Source: Histomonas meleagridis (taxonomy: Eukaryota > Parabasalia > Tritrichomonadida > Dientamoebidae). Taken from it: a stretch of DNA of 64,000 bases. Shown piece after piece: positions 50,000 through 59,494 of the stretch. Every line of letters begins with the position of its first letter. Position 1 is the stretch's first letter. A program made the position numbers and the translations under genes. The stretch is from NCBI GenBank assembly GCA_020186115.1, contig WSYJ01000081.1, positions 248,001 to 312,000 on the forward strand, read 5' to 3'. The notes beneath the pieces are model-generated. The model was not told the origin of the DNA and did not search any database. It worked only from the letters and a program-made list of their open reading frames with translations.

Positions 50000-50460
50000 G
50001 TTTACAATTGTTTTGTTTTATTTCTAATTTAAAATATGCAAAATATTCAATATGAAGTTAATGAGTAATATTTAAAATAATTAAAATTTATTCAATATAA
50101 ATACATGTAAAATTTGAATATATTAATCCTGCATTTCTAATATTGAAGGTGTTGGATCTAAACACTTAACCACTATAGCCCCTGAGTTAATTGCCCTTGA
50201 TGTGGCACATGTTCCAGAAGCAAAGAAAAATCAAGAAGATTGAGCAATTAAATGAATGGAATCCCCAACTATAAAGTTCTCCCTTTAAAAACTCATTTCC
50301 TTCGATTTGAAGTTGCTAGCTTAAGTAGTGAAAGAAGATTGAATTTCTTTGATATTTTCCATTATATGATGATCATTTTTTAAAAACTGATTAATTACAA
50401 TTAAATAGGTTCATACGTTATAAGATAAAAAACATATTTATTTTAATAATGTTAACATTT
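50000..50460. other. Gene-poor stretch
   Basis: A short open piece on the plus strand (HLTTIAPELIALDVAHVPEA, about 50164-50240) has protein-like composition but stops on both sides. I cannot name it. Nothing else is seen. Confidence 0.3.
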
Positions 50461-51294
50461 TCACAACTCATCGCTCTCCATGAGAATCTTCAAGTTACGC
50501 GCTTTATTGTTGATTCTTTCTCTTTCATTTCGTACGAAGTATTGTGTTTGATGTGGAACATATTTTGATGGCGCAAGGATTGGTGATTTCGCTTCTTGCT
50601 CTTTCTCAATTTCGCTTGAAATTTTCGAAATAACTTCTTTCTTTCGCAAAATTTCCTTTTGAGGGTCCATTTTTTGTAACCGAGTCGATTTATTCGAAAT
50701 CTGAATTATCTGAACCTGTTCTTCATCTTCGCTTATATTTTGTTGTACTGCGTTTTTACGTTTTTGTTTCATGTTTTCAATGATTTTTTTCGAGGCAGGC
50801 GTCATATGTGAATGTGATCTTGGTTGAAGTGAAGCTCGTGTGGTTTCTTCATTTCTGTGTCTAAAAGAAGCAGCTTGCCTTTCGCAAAATCCTTCAAAAT
50901 CTCTGGATTTGAGACTTTGCGCACGATTATTTGGCTTTTTTTCTTGTGTATGTGTTTTTGGTAGTAATTCTGGATTTTCTTTCATAAACTGTTTTGTGCT
51001 AATTTTTCGCATTTCTTTTTGTTTAATATTTTGCTCATTTGAATCATAAGAAATTGGTTTATCGTCAAGCCTATTTGAAGAGAAACTATTTACTCTATTC
51101 CCAGTTTTGGTAATTCTTCCATATTCATCCCAGATTTCTTCTTTTCGAATGTAATTATTTTTATCAAATGAAAATGTTTTTTTCCGTACTGTGTAACGTA
51201 AATCAATTTCGGGGTAATCATTTATATTGTCATCTCGCCAAGCTTGTGCTAATTTCCTTTTTTTGATTATTGTTTCTTCGCTTATTCTCCTCAA
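50461..51294 (-). CDS. Basic, probably disordered hypothetical protein without an in-frame ATG start
   Basis: The open frame of about 277 codons is rich in Lys, Arg, Gln and Ser (KKTFSFDKNNYIRKEEIWDE, KTHTQEKKPNNRAQSLKSRD, RASLQPRSHSHMTPASKKII). It ends in RINNKARNLKILMESDEL. No domain is recognised. The frame is open from about 51329, but the first in-frame ATG is near residue 94. An ATG at 51325 (ATGGGGCACTCC) lies one base out of frame. Either the start was hit by an indel or sequencing error, or the ATGGGGCACTCC is only a promoter box and translation starts inside. The coding quality before residue 94 looks good, so I favour a lost or misread base. Confidence 0.55.
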   Translation of the reverse strand: MRRISEETIIKKRKLAQAWRDDNINDYPEIDLRYTVRKKTFSFDKNNYIRKEEIWDEYGRITKTGNRVNSFSSNRLDDKPISYDSNEQNIKQKEMRKISTKQFMKENPELLPKTHTQEKKPNNRAQSLKSRDFEGFCERQAASFRHRNEETTRASLQPRSHSHMTPASKKIIENMKQKRKNAVQQNISEDEEQVQIIQISNKSTRLQKMDPQKEILRKKEVISKISSEIEKEQEAKSPILAPSKYVPHQTQYFVRNERERINNKARNLKILMESDEL

Positions 51295-51787
51295 AATCCG
51301 CGGGATATAATTCGGAGTGCCCCATTTTTAACGTATTACACATAACTATTAATATTTCCAAGCTTATTAACAAAAATTTTTTGTTCTAATTGTATATTTT
51401 ATAAGCTCCCAAGCTATTTAAGAGAAGCAACAACTCTAAAAATTTGTTTATAAATTTTATGATCATGTCTGTTTTTCAATATTTAATATGAATTAAGGCA
51501 AATCATATGTAAGTTGTTAGTCTGTCCTATTCTTGAAGCAGTGGTCACTTTGTTCATTTTTTTTAACTCTTTAAAGAGCATACAATATATCGTTAAAAAA
51601 TGTAAATATAAAAAAATCACAATGAAATGAATAAGGTAAACGAGATAGTTATAACGAATAATTGGTAAATGAACACAAAATTTTGCTTATCAGATATTAA
51701 TCTGATTAATACCATAAATCGAAAACATTCATAACAAGTTAAACAAGGTAATTTATTTACTATTTGAAGGTGAATATATATATATTC
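51295..51787. other. Intergenic region with GGGGCACTCC and ACGTTA boxes
   Basis: On the minus strand ACGTTAAAAATGGGGCACTCC-type sequence (51314-51334) precedes the gene ending at 50461. The same ATGGGGCACTCC occurs at 55148-55159. From 51340 to 51787 no gene is visible. TATATATAT lies just before the CARMIL-like stop codon. Confidence 0.4.
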
Positions 51788-54025
51788 TCATCCATATATC
51801 TTATAAAATGTATTCAGTAAAACGTCAGTTCTCATTTCAGTTACCGCGTCCACACCCAAGCATTCATAGAAATATGATGCAATAGGCTCTTCTCTATATG
51901 CGAAGTCAGCCTCACATTGCATCTTGACCAAAATACTTCTTCGAGTGACCGGAAGTAAAGGCATGGATTTCTTGAGCGTACCTTTTCTTCTTCTTTTGTA
52001 CGTCAATCTATGCCTTCTTCGTGGCATAGCTGTACTTGGAGTATTATTTGATGCTTGTGAACCAAAACTATCTGTTGTAGTACTTGAATATTGCTTTGAA
52101 AATGACGTTTTTAGCTTGTTAAGATCGTTTTCTATCTCTTTAATTTGGGATGGATTTGAATTAGAAATAATATTTTTGACATCAGACTCAGGCCACTGAG
52201 TTTGAGTAATATCTGTTTGCATCATTTCGGTAATGAATTGATTTAATGATTCAAAAGATGATCCTGATCCATCGAAATATAATTCTTCTAATCCATGAAT
52301 TATTAAGTTATACAAATACCCAAGGCCACGGTCGAGTATGTTTTGTCCAGTGACGTCCAAGTGTTTCAATGTCGAAACATTGGATAATTCATCAAGAACT
52401 GGATAAAGGTGTCTACCGTAAACGGTCGGCGAGGTACCCCTAATAATCAAAGAGCCGATAGAACTTGATTTGATGTAATTTGCCAAAATTTTCATTGATT
52501 CGTCAACGTTAACCATTGAAATCGAGTTTGAAATGTCTATATCGGCTATGTTTGGATTATTTGCAAGAAACCGACAAAATTTCTGAACTTCTGTCGGTTT
52601 CATCTGGTTATTTGCCCATGAAAGGTTACACACAGTCGAAAGTCTCGAATTCGATAAGCAATCATAAATTGCTGATGTATTGTTAACATCAAATCGAATA
52701 CAATCTAAAGATATACGACTTGGGGAAAATTGTGCTAATGAAAGAGATTTTATAAGTGATGAAAATGATTCCGCTGTAAATTCACATAAAGATAAAATTA
52801 AATTTTCTAATACATAAAATGAAGATATTGGTTGTGTAAGTGGTTTCGAAAAATCATTCCGTGATAAATTAAGTTTGGTGTACGACGGCTCTGATGACAT
52901 AACACTTGGTAAAAACGATGAAAGATTGATGCCGCAATTGATCAGAAAAAGTTTGGTGATGGAGTTTGATGCGGCGGTTTTTATGAAATTTGTGAAAATG
53001 TCATCGAGCGGTTCGGAGCATGAAGCAGAATAAAAATAAAGTCGCTTCAATGATTGAAATGTTGAGTATTCGTTGAGTGCATTTAGAATCCCTTTGATGT
53101 TTATCGGTGAAAAGCGACACTTAGTAAAAGATAAAGAGAATATATGAAGATTTTGAGAATTTAATGATTGAAGGAAAACAAGAAATTCAGGATTAATAAG
53201 TTCGCATTCCTTCAAACAAAAATCGGTAACATTTGACCCAAAACCTGAATTAATTATTTTTTGTAAGGCTTCTTGATTTGCTGAAAATTTTATGTTTTCA
53301 AAGCTTATCTTGTTGATGGCTGGGTTGTTCTGGGCAAGGCCAAATACTTTTTCTGAGAAAGAACAAAGATTGAGGTTTTTGAGAATAATGTGATTGATAT
53401 TTGGATCATTTACAAGACAAAAGATAATGGAGGAAATAAAATTGGACGAAGCAGTTTCACTAGTAAATGTGAATTCATTTATTGGATTTTGGAGTTTTTC
53501 AGTAATTTCAATTATATTCTCCAAATTTTGAAGATGAGAAAGTTGATGATTTGAGAGAACATGAAGCATAAAACGATCTACTCTTATCGATTCTGTTTTG
53601 TAATTAAAGTTACATCCTTCAAATTCATTTAAAACATCTGTTATTTGTAATTTGACTTCCAATTGTTCTTTCATCAAAAACTTTAAAATAGTATATATGA
53701 CGTTTGTGAAAATAATATATTCATTTGATTTTAATGTTAAAGCGGTGGATCCATTACAATGAAATGTTACTTGTGATGATTTTAGCTCTATTAGTGTAAT
53801 ATTTAGATATGGCAAAAAACGAGACACTAAAAGTGATCTTGGAAATGCCTTTTGTTCAAGTAAAAATAATCCAAAATTTGTCACCACTAAAAAACGACTT
53901 TGAAAATTTCCATGAGTATTTAACTTCTTAACCTTACCCATCCACAGAGCTTGCGTTGATTGTAATTTAAATACAGGATGGATTGAGGCTAAGTCAAAAG
54001 ATTGCTCCATTGATTTCCCCTTCAT
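51788..54025 (-). CDS. CARMIL-like leucine-rich repeat protein with PH-type N domain
   Basis: The 745-residue protein begins with a PH-like fold (about 20-110: WMGKVKKLNTHGNFQSRFLV, VTNFGLFLLEQK, LNITLIELKSSQVTFHC). A linker and a long array of RNase-inhibitor-type LRRs follow (about 170-600: NHIILKNLNLCSFSEKVFGL, VTDFCLKECEL, TKLNLSRNDFSKPL, ADIDISNS, LKHLDVTGQNILDRGLGYLY). A basic Ser-rich region (PRRRHRLTYKRRRKGTLKKS) precedes a conserved C-terminal block (PIASYFYECLGVDAVTEMRT). PH plus LRR is the order of CARMIL proteins, which bind capping protein and membranes and promote actin branching. A capping-protein motif is not evident. The start is the ATG at 54025. Confidence 0.72.
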   Translation of the reverse strand: MKGKSMEQSFDLASIHPVFKLQSTQALWMGKVKKLNTHGNFQSRFLVVTNFGLFLLEQKAFPRSLLVSRFLPYLNITLIELKSSQVTFHCNGSTALTLKSNEYIIFTNVIYTILKFLMKEQLEVKLQITDVLNEFEGCNFNYKTESIRVDRFMLHVLSNHQLSHLQNLENIIEITEKLQNPINEFTFTSETASSNFISSIIFCLVNDPNINHIILKNLNLCSFSEKVFGLAQNNPAINKISFENIKFSANQEALQKIINSGFGSNVTDFCLKECELINPEFLVFLQSLNSQNLHIFSLSFTKCRFSPINIKGILNALNEYSTFQSLKRLYFYSASCSEPLDDIFTNFIKTAASNSITKLFLINCGINLSSFLPSVMSSEPSYTKLNLSRNDFSKPLTQPISSFYVLENLILSLCEFTAESFSSLIKSLSLAQFSPSRISLDCIRFDVNNTSAIYDCLSNSRLSTVCNLSWANNQMKPTEVQKFCRFLANNPNIADIDISNSISMVNVDESMKILANYIKSSSIGSLIIRGTSPTVYGRHLYPVLDELSNVSTLKHLDVTGQNILDRGLGYLYNLIIHGLEELYFDGSGSSFESLNQFITEMMQTDITQTQWPESDVKNIISNSNPSQIKEIENDLNKLKTSFSKQYSSTTTDSFGSQASNNTPSTAMPRRRHRLTYKRRRKGTLKKSMPLLPVTRRSILVKMQCEADFAYREEPIASYFYECLGVDAVTEMRTDVLLNTFYKIYG

Positions 54026-54613
54026 CTTCAATTGTACGTACTTTAAACTTTTTGTTAGAATTACATTTTCAGAAAATTTTGCGTTGTAAAAAATAAATAA
54101 ATTTTATTTAACTTTTTACAAGTTTCTCACGTCTGATAAACTTCTCAATGTAGTTGACACAAACAAGTATTCCTCTCATTTCAAGAACATTTTGGAAGTT
54201 AAATTTAAAGGGTGTGAAGATTAGATACTTTTTTCTGTTTATATCAATAAAAACAAATTAAAAATGAAACTTTATGAATAAATTTTTCCATTTCTAAAAT
54301 TTTCCATGCAATCAAAATTATAAAAATTCGGGGGCTAGTATGTATCATATGAAATAAATATAAGAATCATAAATCCTTAAAATACAAATTTCATACATTT
54401 TTTTTTGATATTCAAAAATTGGTAAAAAGTATTATCTTTTACAGTCCCTTTTTAGAATAAAATGGTGTTAGGCCTAATGTTTTGATATTATGCATACTCA
54501 GTAAATACTTCAGTTGAAAATAAAATCATTGTTGATTATTTTATAAATTAATCTTATCAAACGACCGTTTATAGAATTTATCAAAAGTGACGAGAAATTT
54601 GACAACATTCAAA
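54026..54613. other. Intergenic region
   Basis: No gene is seen. Next to the second REEP gene the plus strand has ACGACCGTTTATAG (about 54560-54573) and TATCAAAAGTGACGAG (54578-54593). The latter is close to the boxes before Rac and the RRM gene. Confidence 0.4.
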
Positions 54614-55126
54614 ATGCAGTACCTAGCCGATTTCGGTCTATATGCATCAAATCTTTTGGCAACAGCACTGAAGGTAGTATACCCTGCATATGCTTCCTAC
54701 AAGGCTACTATTAGTGAAAACAAGGACGACGATACAACATGGCTTATTTATTGGGTTGTTGTTGCAGTTGAATCATTCATCGAAGCTTATCTCATTCCAT
54801 TCGTTTCATGGGTTCCATTCTTTATGATCGTTCGCGTATTATTCTATGTATGGCTTCAATTACCAATTTTCAATGGATCTATTGTTTTATTCAAACGATT
54901 TATCCGCCCATTCTTTGAAGAAAATGCCTCTACATTTAACACTATTGTTCGTGTAGAAGGTGAGGAAGATAAAGCTAAGAAGATTAAACAAAGAAAAGAA
55001 TTAAGAATGGCTTACTACAAGATATTAGCTTATGTTGACCCTGAAAACAAGCATATTCCACCAGGCCCATGGGTGAAAGGCTGGCAACCACCACAACCAC
55101 CACAATTCGCTTCAATTCCTAAGTAA
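54614..55126 (+). CDS. REEP/Yop1 ER-shaping protein, second copy
   Basis: The 170-residue protein has MQYLADFGLYASNLLATALK, VVYPAYASYKATISENKDDD (family YPAYxSxKA), TWLIYWVVVAVESFIEAYLI and PFFMIVRVLFYVWLQLPIFN, then a charged tail ending KGWQPPQPPQFASIPK. The core is typical of REEP5/Yop1. The ATG at 54614 is chosen; the frame starts earlier only from a GTG. The tail resembles the C terminus of fungal and animal REEPs loosely. It has a role in ER tubule curvature together with the copy at 35.9 kb. Confidence 0.9.
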   Translation: MQYLADFGLYASNLLATALKVVYPAYASYKATISENKDDDTTWLIYWVVVAVESFIEAYLIPFVSWVPFFMIVRVLFYVWLQLPIFNGSIVLFKRFIRPFFEENASTFNTIVRVEGEEDKAKKIKQRKELRMAYYKILAYVDPENKHIPPGPWVKGWQPPQPPQFASIPK

Positions 55127-55147
55127 AACATCATTTGATAAGCATTT

Positions 55148-55175
55148 TGGAGTGCCCCATCTCGAACGTTTATTT
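55148..55175. promoter_or_regulatory. GGAGTGCCCCAT and AACGTT boxes before cyclophilin
   Basis: GGAGTGCCCCATCTCGAACG then TTTATTTTTTG lies about 50-75 bp before the cyclophilin ATG. The first part is the exact reverse complement of ATGGGGCACTCC at 51325-51314. The AACGTTTATTTT part matches the L19 and CFAP36 upstream boxes. I infer a core promoter composite. Confidence 0.45.
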
Positions 55176-55223
55176 TTTGAACCAGTCTGTTTGTGTAAAC
55201 CATAGAAAACTATTTGGAAACAA

Positions 55224-55762
55224 ATGGCAAACCCAAGAGTTTGGCTTGATATGTATGATTTATTTCTAATTCTAGAACTATAGATGGGATGCAAGCAGGA
55301 AAAATCATAATAGAGCTTTTTGCTGACCGAGTTCCAAAAACAGCAGAAAATTTCAGAATGTTATGTACAGGAGAAAAAGGTGTTGGAAGATCTGGAGAAA
55401 AATTACACTACAAAGGTTGCAAATTCCATAGAATCATACCACATTTTATTATTCAATCGGGGGACTTTATCGCAAATGATGGAAGTCAAAACGAAAGTAT
55501 TTATGGTCAACGATTTGATGACGAAAATTTCGTCGTTAAACATGATCAACCTGGAATTGTTTCCATGGCAAATAGTGGTCGTAATACAAATGGTGGACAA
55601 TTCTTCATCACTTTAGTCAAAGCACAATGGCTTGATAATCATCACGTTGCATTTGGCAAGGTAATAGAAGGCATGAATGTTGTCGAAATGATACAAGCTG
55701 CAGGTTCAAGCAATGGCGTACCAAAACAAAACATAATAATTTCTGACTGTGGCGAAATCTAA
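55224..55762 (+). CDS. Cyclophilin A-type peptidyl-prolyl isomerase, with a 23-nt intron
   Basis: Exon 1 is 55224-55252 (MANPRVWLD plus two bases) and exon 2 is 55276-55762. Removing 55253-55275 (GTATGATTT...CTAATTCTAG) joins the frames to give [20 protein letters not shown], which is exactly what a cyclophilin N terminus requires. The 171-residue product has the catalytic Arg in [15 protein letters not shown], the [20 protein letters not shown] segment with the substrate Trp and His, and a C-terminal [15 protein letters not shown]. Cyclophilins isomerise prolyl bonds and assist folding or signalling. The intron has GTATG at the 5' end and a CTAAT branch-like motif next to the 3' AG, as in other trichomonad introns. 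Confidence 0.93.
55253..55275 (+). other. 23-nt spliceosomal intron in cyclophilin gene
   Basis: It starts GTATGATTT and ends CTAATTCTAG. Without removal the frame hits a stop (TAG at 55280) before the cyclophilin body; with removal it restores the ITIDG residues of the family. Its length is at the known lower end for trichomonads and among the shortest in eukaryotes. Confidence 0.88.
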
Positions 55763-56022
55763 TCAAAATAACTAAACCAAATGTTTGCAAATAGGATATG
55801 TATGCTAATTAACTTTGTTTACACCTCTTTTATGATTCGTATAAAATGATGAATAGTAATTACAATTAAATTTTATTTTTGGAATTGGTGTGATCAAGTT
55901 AGTAGAAACATAAAATAATTTTCTCCGATTAAAACATAATTTGAAATTATTATTAATATATGAAAAAGTTGATCATGTTTTTTCAGTTATTTATAATCAG
56001 CTTATTATTCAGTAAGTATGGT
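55763..56022. other. Convergent intergenic region
   Basis: This is the shared 3' flank of cyclophilin and L19. No gene or signal is recognised. Confidence 0.4.
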
Positions 56023-56559
56023 TTACTTAGCTGCGGCGGCCTTCTTTTCCCTCATTCTGCGGCTACGAGCACGACGAGCTGCAATTTGTTGTTGAAGATT
56101 CTTTTCACGCTCGTTTTCGACCTTGAGTGTGTGAATATGTTCCATTAAAACACGCTTGTTACGGAATTCGTTACCCTTAGCCTTAAGATATAATTTGCGA
56201 TATAAATGGGAATCGATTTCCTTCTTCTGTTTGAAGTCTCTAAGTGTGCGACGGAGAACGCGAATACGGCGGATCCATTGCCACTTTGAGTTAAGACGGG
56301 CATTGCGTGTACCACGACGCTTACCATAACCCCTATGACGACCAAGGCGCTTAGCAAGAACACGCTTTGTATGGCGTGCGCTTGAGTGCATGGCGACTGG
56401 ACGACGGACAATGATACCATCACCAACAAGCTTTCTGATCTGTTGACGTGAGTTTGCCATTGCAATAGTGGAAATTTCGGTCTCATCCATCCATACGCGG
56501 CCAACGCCACAGTTAAGAACTGATGCTGCTAAACGCTTTTGAAGTTTAAGGCTTGACAT
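56023..56559 (-). CDS. RPL19: 60S ribosomal protein L19 (eL19)
   Basis: The 178-residue protein is full length. It begins [20 protein letters not shown] then [10 protein letters not shown]. The family core is present: [40 protein letters not shown] and [11 protein letters not shown]-type [18 protein letters not shown]. The C-terminal part is a long basic helix ending in KKAAAAK. L19 bridges the two ribosomal subunits at the exit side. The start is the ATG at 56559. CCCCCTTTTGG lies 5-15 bp upstream on the coding strand, as before L3. Confidence 0.97.
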   Translation of the reverse strand: MSSLKLQKRLAASVLNCGVGRVWMDETEISTIAMANSRQQIRKLVGDGIIVRRPVAMHSSARHTKRVLAKRLGRHRGYGKRRGTRNARLNSKWQWIRRIRVLRRTLRDFKQKKEIDSHLYRKLYLKAKGNEFRNKRVLMEHIHTLKVENEREKNLQQQIAARRARSRRMREKKAAAAK

Positions 56560-56625
56560 TTTTCCAAAAGGGGGACTTGGTCGCTCAAAACCGAAAAAAC
56601 CAGGAAAATAAACGTTTTTTGTTGA
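56560..56625 (-). promoter_or_regulatory. L19 promoter boxes
   Basis: Toward L19 the strand reads AAACGTTTATTTTCC (AACGTT at 56611-56616), a CGGTTTTGAGCG segment and CCCCCTTTTGG (56564-56574). The last box ends five bases before the ATG, matching the layout of the L3 gene. Confidence 0.5.
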
Positions 56626-56931
56626 CATGCGTTGACAAAACAACACAATTCTGTTTATGATTTACTCAAGATACTGGATAGCATTAATTTAAAATAGTAA
56701 CTCTAAACAACTCATCAGATTTATCAAGCTCTAACGTTCTTTTTTCTTTTTTGATTGATATCTAATTCATTGAAATTTATTTGAATGATATTAATGAAGA
56801 CAAAATATATTAATTATATTATGATTTAATGAAAAGCACTTGTTTTTGTTCATTATTATTAAGGATTGGAAAAGAAATTTATGTTTGGTTTTACTTTGTT
56901 ATTTGGTCGGATTCCCCACAGTTAAAACCAA

Positions 56932-58671
56932 ATGTGGTTTTTTAGAAAAAAAGGGCCGCCTTATACACTTGGTGATCAAATATCCTTTTCAGAGAATCCT
57001 CTAAGTATAAAAATGTTTCATGGAATTCGAAATTCCGACCAAAAAGAATTTTCAATTTTTGAATTTCGACCAAAATCAAATCCTTTGGAGCAAGCTTTAA
57101 CACAAAATGCAATAAAATCATGGAGAACAATTAGACACCCATCTATTCCAAATTTTATTGAATCATATGATCATGAAGGAGCTTCATATGTTGTTACTGA
57201 GAAATTATTAGCATTTGATGAATCCAAAATATCACCAAAAGAAATATCATATGCTGCTTATACTCTTATTGACTTTGTAAGTTTTATGCATGATGCCAAT
57301 GGAATTCATGGAAATCTCAAAACTGACTCTCTCTTTCTAACCAATGGTCATGAACTTAAAGTTGGTGGGCTTCAGTGGCTTACCATTAACAATGATGGGC
57401 CAATTAATACATATCATAAAGATTGGCTTAAATCCATTTCAGTCACAAATTTAGATCCTACCACAGCTGATCTTTTCTTTTCGGGGACTATTCTTTCCTC
57501 ATGGCAAAAGTCATTACCACGCAAAACGAATAAATATATTCAAAAATGGAAAAACAACAATGGTAATTTACCTGATCCAAAAGACTTTCTCTCACTTCCT
57601 GAATGGAAGTCAGACAACTTTGTTCAACATTTATTATTTTTACGTGATCTTCCCATGAAAGATTCTTTTGAACGCGAAACATTTTTTAAGAAACTTATTG
57701 ATTATATCCCAAACTTTTCACCGTCTATGTGTGAATATCTTTTATTACCTAAGCTTCTATCCTCACTTTCATATGCACAAGAGCCATCAATAATTCCGTT
57801 AATTTTTTCTCTATCAAAAAGTTTGAAAACCGAAACTTTTGATGAAATCATCATTCCTAACATTTTACCATTATTTGAGAACAAAGATCGAAGTATTCGT
57901 GTCAGTTTATTAACGCAAATTACCAACATATTACCACATTTAAACAACAAAACGATTAATGATCGAATATTTCCTAATGTAGTTTTAGGACTTAGTGATT
58001 CATCCAATACGCTTAAAGCGTCTACAATTATTTCGATGGTACATTTAGCCCCATATTTAAATGTCACCAATATCCGTAACTTAATTCGCGAGCTTAAAAA
58101 ATTGCATTCTGATAATGAGCCATCGATTCGTTGTAATTCTATTGTTTGTCTTGCAAAGATAGCTGAATATATTGAGCCTGAGTTTCGTAATCAAACATTA
58201 TCGCAATGCTTTACGAAAGCAGCGTTGGATCAATTTCCACCTGCGCGGAAAGCAGCAATAGCCGCTTGGAAAACTACGAATAAATATTTCGATAAGAATG
58301 ACGTCGCTAAAGTTATCATTCCGTCAATATCTCATTTGTGTGTTGATAGTTGTGATGATGTGAAAATTTTGGCATTAAAACTATTTAAACAATACGTCGA
58401 TGAGTTATGTGATGGAGTTAACTTAAACGTTGAAGTGAAGGAACAGAAAAAGGAAAACGTTCAAATGAAAAACGTTGTGGTTAATGACGTAAATGATGGT
58501 TGGGATAACATTTCAAGCAATGATGATGATGAGGAAGAAGAGGAAAGAAAAGATGTGAAAAAGAATGTCATACATAGGCAACATAAAAGAAATGATGCCC
58601 ATAACATCGAAATAGAAAGAATAAACGGTTGGGATGAAGTGGATTGGGAAGAAGAAGACGACTTTGAATAA
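56932..58671 (+). CDS. SCY1-like pseudokinase with HEAT repeats
   Basis: The 579-residue protein has an N-terminal kinase-like domain (about 10-230) lacking the catalytic residues. The HRD motif is replaced by GIHGNLKTDSLFL, DFG is replaced by VGGLQWL, and there is no glycine-rich loop. A HEAT-repeat solenoid follows (about 240-490: IIPNILPLFENKDRSIRVSL, VVLGLSDSSNTLKASTIISM, NEPSIRCNSIVCLAKIAEYI). The C terminus is acidic with repeated GWD motifs (NDGWDNISSNDDDEEEEE, INGWDEVDWEEEDDFE). This is the SCYL1/SCYL3 plan. SCYL1 binds COPI coat and acts in Golgi-to-ER retrieval. The start is the ATG at 56932. Confidence 0.9.
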   Translation: MWFFRKKGPPYTLGDQISFSENPLSIKMFHGIRNSDQKEFSIFEFRPKSNPLEQALTQNAIKSWRTIRHPSIPNFIESYDHEGASYVVTEKLLAFDESKISPKEISYAAYTLIDFVSFMHDANGIHGNLKTDSLFLTNGHELKVGGLQWLTINNDGPINTYHKDWLKSISVTNLDPTTADLFFSGTILSSWQKSLPRKTNKYIQKWKNNNGNLPDPKDFLSLPEWKSDNFVQHLLFLRDLPMKDSFERETFFKKLIDYIPNFSPSMCEYLLLPKLLSSLSYAQEPSIIPLIFSLSKSLKTETFDEIIIPNILPLFENKDRSIRVSLLTQITNILPHLNNKTINDRIFPNVVLGLSDSSNTLKASTIISMVHLAPYLNVTNIRNLIRELKKLHSDNEPSIRCNSIVCLAKIAEYIEPEFRNQTLSQCFTKAALDQFPPARKAAIAAWKTTNKYFDKNDVAKVIIPSISHLCVDSCDDVKILALKLFKQYVDELCDGVNLNVEVKEQKKENVQMKNVVVNDVNDGWDNISSNDDDEEEEERKDVKKNVIHRQHKRNDAHNIEIERINGWDEVDWEEEDDFE

Positions 58672-59040
58672 AGTGTGTGCGAATTATTAATATAATTAAA
58701 ATCTGGATAAGGAAATTTGAATTTTTCATCAAAAATATTCAGAGTCATTCTCTCTACGATTTCCTTTATACTTAAAATTTATAATTAACTGATGAAAAAA
58801 ATCATCTTTTTTATTGCTATGAAAAGAATTTTGGAAGACATTTTAAAGATATTCATTTTAATTTTTTTCTACACTTATATTGAAAACCCCAATGAAATTT
58901 GGAAACAATTTAATGTTTCGAAGAACAAAAAGTAAAGATTTCCTCAACCAAATTTATATTCAGATAAATTCGTTTTTAAGATAAAGACGTTAAGTCATTT
59001 CAGATAGATTTTCTCAAAAAATATGGAAAAATTAAAAAAA
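58672..59040. other. Intergenic region
   Basis: There is no gene. On the tRNA strand a T-run (TTTTTTTAATTTTT, 59024-59040) follows the tRNA and would serve as an RNA polymerase III terminator. Confidence 0.45.
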
Positions 59041-59113
59041 TGCTTCTGGCGAGAGTCGAACTCGCGATCTTCCGCTTACTAGGCGAACGCTCTAACCACT
59101 GGGCTACAGAAGC
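59041..59113 (-). tRNA. tRNA-Thr (anticodon AGT)
   Basis: The minus strand folds as a standard cloverleaf. The acceptor GCTTCTG pairs with CAGAAGC, with discriminator A. The D-arm is TAGCCCAGTGGTTAGAGC, with a good A box. The anticodon stem TTCGC/GCGGA carries loop CTAGTAA, giving anticodon AGT (Thr, ACN codons). The T-arm GCGAGTTCGACTCTCGC contains the B box. There is no intron, and the CCA is not encoded. A T-rich terminator follows. Confidence 0.95.
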
Positions 59114-59494
59114 TTCACGAAAATACATTAAAATGCCTAATCATGAGTTATAAATAAAATGTTTCTCATATCATTAAGTCCTTAAATTATCTTTGAATAC
59201 AATATGATATACAAAAATAATATTATAATAATATAATCATTCAAACTCATTCAAAAAAAATATCTTTCATAAAAAATTTTAATGAAAAAATTCTTGTCTT
59301 CATTTTGCTTCATCTTTAAATCCTTCAAAACAAATTTAAGCACTGTTGTATTTCTGGTATATTCGTTTAATTCGAAAATTAAATCATAAAATTAACAATT
59401 AATTTAAAATATATTTTCACACTAAAAAAAATTTCTAAGAAGGAAAGCAACTGACATTTTCCTATTCAATATTTGTCAAACTTGGGTATTATTC
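59114..59494. other. Intergenic region
   Basis: AT-rich sequence between the tRNA and ankyrin locus 5. No AACGTT-type box or gene is seen before the ATG at 59495. Confidence 0.4.

Noticed and set aside
55320-55616. Second plus-strand frame inside cyclophilin
   Set aside because: Overlaps the cyclophilin body, which has full homology in the other frame.
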